From: Pseudomonadota bacterium
GTDB taxonomy: Bacteria; Pseudomonadota; Gammaproteobacteria; Xanthomonadales; Xanthomonadaceae
NCBI GenBank assembly: GCA_018242485.1
Contig: JAFEBV010000013.1
Coordinates: forward strand, 96,373 to 160,372
DNA length: 64,000 nt
Direction of reading: 5' to 3'
Made by a program: the position numbers and the translations under genes. Of this stretch, positions 58,027 through 64,000 are shown piece by piece. Each line of letters opens with the position of its first letter. The first letter of the stretch is position 1. The notes under the pieces are model-generated. The model did not search any database. It was not told the DNA's origin and was given only the letters and a program-made list of their open reading frames with translations.

Positions 58027-58527
58027 TCATCCATCGTATTCCACCGCGACGACCACATAGCTCGCCATGCCTTCCGGCAGTGCGACCTCGAACTCCTCGT
58101 CCACACGCTTGCGCAAGGCGGCACGCGCGAGTGGAGAGTCGATGCTGATGTGGCCAGCCTTGGCGTCGGTCTCGTCCGGGCCGACGATCCGATAGCGCGC
58201 GCTTGCGCCATCCACGTCTTCCACCGTGAACCACGCGCCGAAGTAGATCGCGCTGCGGTCGGCCGGGGCGGCATCGGCCACTTTGAGGGCCGGCAGGCGC
58301 TTGCCGAGGTAGCGCACTCGGCGGTCGATTTCGCCGAGCTGCTTCTTGCGGTAGGTGTACTCGGCGTTCTCCGAACGATCGCCCTCGGCGGCGGCCGCGG
58401 CCAGCGCGGCGACCACTTCCGGGCGACGCACTTTCCACAGTTCATCGAGTTCGGCTTGCAGGCGCTGAAAACCGGCGCGGGTGATGATCGCGGTCGATCG
58501 CGGAGGAGGCGGGCGCCAGCGGGACAT
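58027..58527 (-). CDS. greB: Transcription elongation factor GreB
   Basis: 166-residue cleavage factor that rescues backtracked RNA polymerase. N-terminal coiled coil ([20 protein letters not shown] to [15 protein letters not shown]) with the acidic tip GDRSENAEY, whose D50 and E53 hold the catalytic Mg ion. C-terminal FKBP-like domain: [25 protein letters not shown] and [14 protein letters not shown] and length favour GreB over GreA. ATG 58527 fits; longer frames have no homology. Divergent from the TrmY-like gene. Confidence 0.92.
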   Translation of the reverse strand: MSRWRPPPPRSTAIITRAGFQRLQAELDELWKVRRPEVVAALAAAAAEGDRSENAEYTYRKKQLGEIDRRVRYLGKRLPALKVADAAPADRSAIYFGAWFTVEDVDGASARYRIVGPDETDAKAGHISIDSPLARAALRKRVDEEFEVALPEGMASYVVVAVEYDG

Positions 58528-58610
58528 GCGCGCATGATAGCGATCCTGTTTGCGGAGCGTCGGCAAATCCAGTCGTTGGCATCGGGCTCGCGCGCATGGA
58601 CAATCACGGC

Positions 58611-59213
58611 ATGATCGCCACGCGAACCTTCGTCCTGCGCGCCCGCGCCGCGCCCACCGACAGCCGCAAACTGCTGGCGGGCGTCGGCACCGATGCGCAT
58701 GTCGAAATCCTCGCGCACACGCTGATGAATGCGCTCTTCGTGGCGCAATCGCATCGCCCTGATGTGGTGGTGCATCTGTTGCTGGAAAGTACCGCGGACT
58801 ATTCCCGCGCGATCCGTTTCGAGGCCAACGTGATGGGCGGGATCGGCGGCTTCGACGAGGCCGCGTTGCTGGGCCGGATCGCCGGCGCGTTGGATGCTTC
58901 CCGCGGCCTGGGCAAGGACGAGACACGTGTGGTGGAAGCGGGCGTGAGCGTGCGCACCTCGGGCTTCGAGCGGGTGATGCAGGAGCTAGCTACGAATCAC
59001 GAGTTGTTTCTGATGGATCCGAAAGGCAGTCCGATCCGCGAGCAGGTTTTCATCGGCAATCCCTGCTTCGTGCTGACCGACCACATCCCGATGCCGAAGA
59101 ACACCATCCGCGGATTGGAGCGGTTGGGTGCGCGCAAGCTCGCGCTGGGATCGCGGATGCTGTTCGCCTCGCAATGCGTCACCGTCATCCATCACGAGCT
59201 GGATCAACGCTAG
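58611..59213 (+). CDS. TrmY-like SPOUT RNA methyltransferase (COG1901 type)
   Basis: 200 residues. Resembles archaeal TrmY, which methylates N1 of pseudouridine-54 in tRNA using S-adenosylmethionine: [62 protein letters not shown], and the SPOUT knot end [24 protein letters not shown] all line up with the archaeal pattern. Bacterial members are scattered and their substrate is not established; bacteria normally carry m5U at position 54. No membrane or signal segment. An in-frame ATG 5 codons upstream (58596) is the alternative start. Confidence 0.83.
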   Translation: MIATRTFVLRARAAPTDSRKLLAGVGTDAHVEILAHTLMNALFVAQSHRPDVVVHLLLESTADYSRAIRFEANVMGGIGGFDEAALLGRIAGALDASRGLGKDETRVVEAGVSVRTSGFERVMQELATNHELFLMDPKGSPIREQVFIGNPCFVLTDHIPMPKNTIRGLERLGARKLALGSRMLFASQCVTVIHHELDQR

Positions 59214-59272
59214 CGGCGATGCGGAGTCGATGGTTGCACGCCCTCGCGCGGTAGCAATGGGTGACGTGCGAC

Positions 59273-60646
59273 CTACGACGATCGCGCGCCGGTCGGCGTG
59301 GTTTGCGGCAAGCCGTCGAGGCGGGCGTGGCGTTCGACGAGCTCGGCATGGCGCGGATGTGCCGGCAGCATGTGGTCGATGGCTGCCTGCAATACCGCGC
59401 GTGCGCCGTCGATGTCGCCATGGCGCTCGACCAGCAGTTCGGCGGCGAGGACGGCGTTGTCGGGGATCGCCGGATCGCGCGGGTGGCGCGCGGTGAAATC
59501 GCGCAGCAAGGTCAGGGCGATATCCGCCTGGCCCTGCCGCTGCGCATGGCGCGTCAGTTCGGTGGTGCGCTCGCCCGAACCGGGGCGGAATTGCGGATCC
59601 ACCGCCAGCGCTTCGCGCGCCAGCGTCAATGCTTCGCGCCCCTGACCGGCGGCGAGGAGGGCGTCGATGCGGGTACGGGCGTGCTCGAGCAGGCCGGCTT
59701 CGTCGCCGCAGCGATGCAGCAGTTCGCGATAGCGTGCGTGCATGGCCGGCGAGCCATGCGGCTGGGTCTGGAGGCATTCGCCCAGTGTCAGCGCCGCCGC
59801 CGCGTAGTGTTCTTGTTCGGCCAGATCCTCGACCCGGCGCAACAACGCGGCGTGGTGGTCTTCCGGGCGCAGCTTGCGCTGGGGCGCGGGGGTGAATCCG
59901 AGCGCCTGGCTGCGCGCGTTCACGATCAAGCCCATCGCGCGGAAATAGGCGGTCACCGCGTAGAACCATGCGAATCCGGCCACGATCATGCCCACGGCCG
60001 CGAGCATGCCGTTGCCGGCAAAAAAGGCCCCGACTTCGGTGCGGCCGCCCAGACTGATCGCCGAGGTGATCGACAACAGATAGGCGCGACCGCCGGCGAC
60101 GATCGTGCCGACCCACTGCGCCAGCAGACCCATGCCGATCCCGGCCAGCACCAGCAGGCCATAGCGGGCACCGAGCGCACCGATCACGCGCAGCACGCGC
60201 AAGGGGCGGAAGGCGCCCGCAAGCAGGCGATCCATTGCCGCGGTCAGGGTCATCGCCGGCTGCAACATGGCGATCAGGCCGATGCCCAGCGCGCGCGGCA
60301 GCGGCTCGAAAACCCATATCGGCAGCAGCCATTGCAGAATCGACAAACCCATCTGCAGGATCACCAGCTTCCAGCCGATGCCATCGTGCTCGCGAGCGAA
60401 CTCGGGCGCGCCGACGGTGCCGTGGGCGCTGCGCTGGAACACTTCCACCGCGTAGTAATAGGCCGCAGTCCAGATCGCGAACTGGGCGAGCAGGCCGGCC
60501 AGCGGAAGCATCGTCAACGGCATCAGGATCGCCATCGCCGCCAGCGAGGTCAGGCTGGCCGATTGCAACGGGTACGTGGCGATGTCCAGCAATGGATGCC
60601 GGGCAGGGTTGTGAACGGGACGAGGGGCAGGGCGAGGGTCGGGCAT
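59273..60646 (-). CDS. Polytopic membrane protein with C-terminal TPR-like region
   Basis: 457 residues, not assigned to a family. About six to seven hydrophobic segments in the first 260 residues (LAAMAILMPLTMLPLAGLLAQF, VILQMGLSILQWLLPIWVF, GLLVLAGIGMGLLAQWVGTIV, GMLAAVGMIVAGFAWFYAVTAYF) suggest a DUF4013-like integral domain. The last ~170 residues (RRVEDLAEQEHYAAAALTLGECLQ, REALTLAREALAVDPQFRPG) are TPR-like helices, cytoplasmic or periplasmic. It may scaffold another protein. Single gene between the TrmY-like gene (convergent) and mltD (divergent). Confidence 0.7.
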   Translation of the reverse strand: MPDPRPAPRPVHNPARHPLLDIATYPLQSASLTSLAAMAILMPLTMLPLAGLLAQFAIWTAAYYYAVEVFQRSAHGTVGAPEFAREHDGIGWKLVILQMGLSILQWLLPIWVFEPLPRALGIGLIAMLQPAMTLTAAMDRLLAGAFRPLRVLRVIGALGARYGLLVLAGIGMGLLAQWVGTIVAGGRAYLLSITSAISLGGRTEVGAFFAGNGMLAAVGMIVAGFAWFYAVTAYFRAMGLIVNARSQALGFTPAPQRKLRPEDHHAALLRRVEDLAEQEHYAAAALTLGECLQTQPHGSPAMHARYRELLHRCGDEAGLLEHARTRIDALLAAGQGREALTLAREALAVDPQFRPGSGERTTELTRHAQRQGQADIALTLLRDFTARHPRDPAIPDNAVLAAELLVERHGDIDGARAVLQAAIDHMLPAHPRHAELVERHARLDGLPQTTPTGARSS

Positions 60647-60854
60647 CGCGTGCTCCGTGCTGCGGGCAGGCGTGGGCGAAACGTCCGTTTATGTGTGCTG
60701 CGGCGGCTTGAAATCGATACCGATGCGATGGTTGCTTGTGCGACGCGCGAAGTTCCAATTGTAGGCGCGCATCGCCCGTCGCGGTAGTCGTTTCCTGCGC
60801 GCGCGTGGGTGGTAGTCTGCGCACTTGCAATTCGCTGGCCTGCCGGACTCCCCC

Positions 60855-62393
60855 ATGCATCGAACCCTGTTGCTGCTTTCGTGCTGCGCGCTTGCCGCCT
60901 GCGCGACCACCCAACCCGCGCCCAAGGCTCCGACCATCTCCACCGCCGCACGCACCGGCGTGCCTTCGGTGGATGCGTTGTACCTGCGGCTGGAATCGGA
61001 TACCGCGAAATACAACGCCGGTCTGGACAGCATCGACCGCGGCGATACCGATGCCGGTCGGCAGGCGGTCACCGCCGCCGGCGCCGATCTGCTGGATGCC
61101 GCAGACAAGTGCCAGTCCACGCCGCCGTGCGACAGCGCGCGCTTCATCGCCGCCTACGATGTCCTGCTCAAGCGTCAGGCCGCAGCGATCGATGGCGGTG
61201 GTTTCGCCGATGTCTCCGGCAATGGCGCGGCGCCGGGCGCCGACCTCAGCCAGTCCGGCGCTTCGCCGGTCATCACCAACCTGCCGGCGGCGGCGCGCCC
61301 GGTGGCGATGCTCAAGGGCCGCGACCTGCGCGAGATCATCACCCTCAACGAGCCGATGAAGGCGGCGCTGACGGAGTGGTTGACGCAAAACCGCGCCAAC
61401 CTGATCGACGCATGGGAAAACTACCAGTACATGCGCCAGTTGATGTGGCCCGAGTACCAGCAGGCCGGGCTGCCCGAGGCGTTGCTGTTCGGCATCCTCG
61501 CGCAGGAGTCCGGCGGCAAGGTGCACGCGGTCTCGCGTTCGGGTGCGGCAGGTCCGTTGCAGTTCATGCCCGCCACCGGCGCGGCTTATGGGCTTGGCAT
61601 CAGCAATGGTTTCGATACCCGCTACGATCCGACTCTGGCCACCCGCGCCAACGTGCAATACCTCAACGCGCGCTTCGCCGAACTGGGCAACAACCTCGAA
61701 CTGGCGGTCGCCGCCTACAACGGCGGTGAGGGCCGGGTGGCGCGGCTGTACAACAGCACCGGCGGCAAGGGCTTCTGGGATCCGCAGGTGTACAGCCAGC
61801 TTCCGCCGGAGACGCGCGACTACGTGCCGCGCGTGCTCGCCGCGGCGTGGCTGTTCCTCAATCCGAAGGAATATGGCCTGCAGTTCCCGCGCGTGAATGC
61901 CGGCGAGCCGCGCATGCTGACCCTGCAACGCGGCACCTCGATCAACGAGCTGACGATGTGTCTGGGCAATGCCGGGGTGCGCGATGGCTGGTTCCGCGCC
62001 CTGCGCAACCTCAACCCGCGTTACGATCCGCGCGATCCGATCGCCGCCGGCACGGTGCTGCGCGTGCCGCCGTACGTGATGCACCTGTACCGCGAAAACT
62101 GCATCGACAACCCCGCGCGCGCGCAGATGGCCGCCGACCTCGCCGCCGCGCGCAAGCCCGTCGTCGTGGCTGCCGCTGCGCCGTCGCCGGCGGCCGATCC
62201 GGCACCGGCCGCATCCAGCGATCGCCAGCAGTCCAGCTATACCTATGTCACCGGGCGCGGCGAAACCATCGCCAGCATCGCCGACCGCAAGGACTGCGAC
62301 ACCCGCGAACTGGCGCGAATCAACCACGTTCGCGCCGAGCAGCGCCTGCCCAAGGGCCACAAGGTGAAAATGGTGGGTTGCTATCGGCGCTGA
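60855..62393 (+). CDS. mltD: Membrane-bound lytic murein transglycosylase D
   Basis: 512-residue outer-membrane lipoprotein. Lipobox LAAC with Cys16. After a ~150-residue N-terminal helical region comes the SLT domain: ALLFGILAQESGG with catalytic E218, SGAAGPLQFMPATG, LAVAAYNGGEGRVARL, and LPPETRDYVPRVLAAAWL. A second region (INELTMCLGNAGVRDGWFRALRNLNPRYDPRDPIAAGTVLRVPP) is the MltD insert; then an Ala/Pro linker and a C-terminal LysM module (YVTGRGETIASIADRKDC to GHKVKMVGC) that binds glycan. Cuts peptidoglycan strands. Confidence 0.95.
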   Translation: MHRTLLLLSCCALAACATTQPAPKAPTISTAARTGVPSVDALYLRLESDTAKYNAGLDSIDRGDTDAGRQAVTAAGADLLDAADKCQSTPPCDSARFIAAYDVLLKRQAAAIDGGGFADVSGNGAAPGADLSQSGASPVITNLPAAARPVAMLKGRDLREIITLNEPMKAALTEWLTQNRANLIDAWENYQYMRQLMWPEYQQAGLPEALLFGILAQESGGKVHAVSRSGAAGPLQFMPATGAAYGLGISNGFDTRYDPTLATRANVQYLNARFAELGNNLELAVAAYNGGEGRVARLYNSTGGKGFWDPQVYSQLPPETRDYVPRVLAAAWLFLNPKEYGLQFPRVNAGEPRMLTLQRGTSINELTMCLGNAGVRDGWFRALRNLNPRYDPRDPIAAGTVLRVPPYVMHLYRENCIDNPARAQMAADLAAARKPVVVAAAAPSPAADPAPAASSDRQQSSYTYVTGRGETIASIADRKDCDTRELARINHVRAEQRLPKGHKVKMVGCYRR

Positions 62394-62548
62394 TCGCGGC
62401 GCGGGCTTCGGGAACATCCTGCGGGCCGGGTGGTCGATGATCCTGTTCGCCCGATCTGATTCGCCTTGCGTGGCACGGATCGTTTGCGTGACACCCTCCG
62501 CCGCTTTCTTCGCATGATTCCTTTTCAGGCTTGAAGGAAGAAAGACGC

Positions 62549-62597
62549 TGGATTCCGGGTTCTGTCCGCAAACAGCGCGGACAGCCCCGGAATGACG
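62549..62597. repeat. GATTCCGGG/CCCCGGAAT inverted repeat
   Basis: GATTCCGGGTTCTGTCCGC and GCGGACAGCCCCGGAATGAC pair around an AAACA loop. A similar element lies at ~37787-37830. It fills part of the 291-bp gap after mltD, which otherwise shows nothing. Confidence 0.75.
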
Positions 62598-62684
62598 ACG
62601 CTGTGGGCGTGGGCTGATGATTTGCGGAAGGAATTTTTAGGCGCTTCCCTATTCAACTGTGACTGCAATGAGATCGCCGTACCG

Positions 62685-63620
62685 ATGATGCCGCGTTTGC
62701 GTGTCGTGCTCGCCCGATTGTTGGCCTGCGTGGTGTTCGCGCTGGCCGCCGGTGTTGCCTTGGCGGCCAAGCCGCCGCTGCCGCAAGTGGATGGTTCGTC
62801 CACATCCATCATCGCCCGCTCCTCGCGCGCCATCCTCGACACCGCGTTGATCGCGCGCAATCCCGATACCCGCAAGCTCGCGGTGGAGGCGCTGGGTTTG
62901 ATCGGCCCGCGTGAGCCATACCTGAGCCGGCTGATGACGATGACCGGGGATGCGGATGTGGACGTGCGTGTAGCCGCCATCGCCAGCTTGGAAGATCTGC
63001 GCGATCCGCGCGTGGTGCCGGCAATACGCCGCGCCTACGACGATCCGGTACCGGAAGTCAGCTTCGCCGCTGCCAAGGCATTGGCCGCGATGGGCGATCC
63101 AGTCGGGCGCGATGCGTTGATCACCGTGCTGGCCGGCAGCGACTCGGCGGCGTCGGGCTATGCCACGACCAAGGGGCGCGGTCTGGCACGCATCTTCTAC
63201 ACGCCCAAGGCGGCGCTGCCCTTGTTGCTGGCGCGCACGATCGGGATGGCGCACGTGGCTGGTCTTGGTGCCGGTATCGCTTCGTTGCAAGGCTTGTTGA
63301 CCGACGAGAATGTGCCCGGTCGCGCCGCCGCGGCTCTGCTGCTCGGCTCCGACACCGACCCGCGCGTGGTGCCGGCGCTGGCCTCCGCGCTGGACGACAA
63401 GGACCCGCGCGTGCGCGCGGCTGCCGTGCATGCGATCGCGCTGCGCGACGATCCCAAGCTCGAACACCTGATCGTGCCGATGCTCGACGACCGCAAGGAC
63501 GACGTGCGCATCCGCGCTGCCGCCGGCTGCCTGCGCCTGGAATTGCTCGGCGGCGAAGGCAAACCGATCCCACGATCACCTGCGCATCCGCCGGCTTCGC
63601 ATCATCCGCGCTTGCACTGA
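62685..63620 (+). CDS. Exported HEAT-repeat protein
   Basis: 311 residues with a signal peptide (VVLARLLACVVFALAAGVALA). The mature part is a stack of HEAT-like repeats: LAVEALGLIGPREPYLSRLMTM, VRVAAIASLEDLRDPRVVPAIRRAYDDP, VSFAAAKALAAMGDPVGRDALITVL, AAAALLLGSDTDPRVVPALASALDDKDPRVRAAAVHAIALRDDP, and VRIRAAAGCLRLELLGGEG. Such proteins scaffold others in the periplasm; no partner is indicated. The two-Met start follows an upstream frame that begins in repeat DNA. Pro/His-rich end (PRSPAHPPASHHPRLH). Confidence 0.82.
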   Translation: MMPRLRVVLARLLACVVFALAAGVALAAKPPLPQVDGSSTSIIARSSRAILDTALIARNPDTRKLAVEALGLIGPREPYLSRLMTMTGDADVDVRVAAIASLEDLRDPRVVPAIRRAYDDPVPEVSFAAAKALAAMGDPVGRDALITVLAGSDSAASGYATTKGRGLARIFYTPKAALPLLLARTIGMAHVAGLGAGIASLQGLLTDENVPGRAAAALLLGSDTDPRVVPALASALDDKDPRVRAAAVHAIALRDDPKLEHLIVPMLDDRKDDVRIRAAAGCLRLELLGGEGKPIPRSPAHPPASHHPRLH

Positions 63621-63676
63621 GTCGAAACGCGATAGCGCTTCAACTCAGCGTATTTCGGTGCGCGGTTCAGGCGCGA

Positions 63677-64000
63677 TCAATGCCGGTGATGGCTGCCTCC
63701 ACCACCCCGCGGTGCCGCGGGGCGTGGCGCGCGTGGTGGGGCAGAAGGACGCTGCACCGAGGCGACCCGCATGCGCTGTCCCGGGATCGGCTGCGGCATC
63801 CGCACGACCCGCGGCGGATTGTTGAAGATCGGCTGCGGCGGCGGTACGTCGCGCGGCGGCGGATTGAAGATCGGTGTCGGCAGATGCACCACGCGCGGCG
63901 GTGGCGGATCGGGGATCGGGTGCGGCAGCGGCACCACCCGCGGCGGCGGATTGAAGATCGGCGTCGGCAGATGCACCACGCGCGGCGGTGGCGGATCGGG
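63677..64000 (-). CDS. Proline-rich repeat protein, 5' end beyond the window
   Basis: Only the C-terminal ~108 residues lie in the window; the frame is open at position 64000, so the true start is outside. The visible part is built of proline-rich repeats, PRVVHLPTPIFNPPP then PRVVPLPHPIPDPPPP. At DNA level an 87-bp unit (29 residues) is repeated almost exactly, 63861 and 63948 marking equivalent points. The tail is Arg/Ala/Pro-rich and ends GGGGSHHRH. Unknown function; the Pro/Val/Arg pattern suggests an extended cell-surface or periplasm-spanning segment. Confidence 0.65.
   Translation of the reverse strand, partial: PDPPPPRVVHLPTPIFNPPPRVVPLPHPIPDPPPPRVVHLPTPIFNPPPRDVPPPQPIFNNPPRVVRMPQPIPGQRMRVASVQRPSAPPRAPRPAAPRGGGGSHHRH

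Noticed and set aside
58986..62417. An 1143-codon open frame on the minus strand
   Set aside because: It covers mltD, the membrane/TPR gene and the TrmY-like gene in the wrong frames and shows no protein-like domains.

Overview
The window is GC-rich chromosomal DNA from a gammaproteobacterium of the Xanthomonadales (Xanthomonadaceae/Rhodanobacteraceae type). The main reason is the gene order smpB / ratA-rnfH / bamE / fur / recN / hrcA-grpE-dnaK-(x)-dnaJ, with OmlA-like BamE, Orn, PrpBC, PpsA/PpsR and DUF1249 genes of the style found in that order. Nothing looks like a prophage, plasmid, IS element, CRISPR array, rRNA or tRNA. The DNA is densely coded, and the gaps are filled with short palindromic and heptameric repeats.

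Layout. 0-7 kb: a lytic transglycosylase, an RHH/ParE toxin-antitoxin pair, two small unknowns, then smpB, ratA-rnfH, bamE, fur and recN, followed by a HicBA pair. 7-13 kb: the heat-shock block hrcA, grpE, dnaK, dnaJ, with a TMEM175-like channel gene between dnaK and dnaJ and a good sigma-32-type promoter before dnaK. 13-16 kb: a tandem-repeat tract and an unusual lipoprotein whose C-terminus is a type IV pilin domain, then a cyclophilin. 16-19 kb: a translationally coupled trio (exported protein, M48 metalloprotease, lipoprotein). 19-25 kb: aspartate aminotransferase, malate dehydrogenase, a lipoprotein and a TolB/TPR membrane protein. 25-31 kb: tamB and tamA, next to a decayed MNT/HEPN toxin-antitoxin locus. 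31-38 kb: prpB-prpC, a DUF2721 protein, orn and a large sensor diguanylate cyclase. 38-46 kb: a MazF-like pair, an S9 peptidase, mscS, and the divergent ppsA/ppsR pair. 46-56 kb: small secreted proteins, then a minus-strand locus centred on 5-oxoproline (pcp, DUF979, DUF969, pxpA, a DUF885 peptidase, pxpC, pxpB) with HIT and dienelactone hydrolase genes upstream. 56-64 kb: a cytochrome b plus Tat-exported molybdopterin oxidoreductase pair, greB, a TrmY-like SPOUT methyltransferase, a membrane/TPR protein, mltD, a HEAT-repeat protein, and the 3' end of a proline-rich repeat protein cut by the window edge.

How the genes fit together. Several blocks are coherent: protein quality control (SmpB, HrcA/GrpE/DnaK/DnaJ), outer-membrane assembly (BamE, TamAB), propionate use (PrpBC), gluconeogenic control (PpsA with its regulator PpsR), and release, uptake and hydrolysis of pyroglutamate (Pcp, DUF969/DUF979, PxpABC). 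The most unusual items are the lipoprotein-pilin fusion, two families of heptanucleotide repeats (one abutting the ribosome-binding sites of dnaK and mdh), palindromic repeats that have entered two coding regions in frame, and a bacterial TrmY homologue. All starts were chosen by inspection of reading frame, ribosome-binding site and signal peptide; doubtful ones are flagged.
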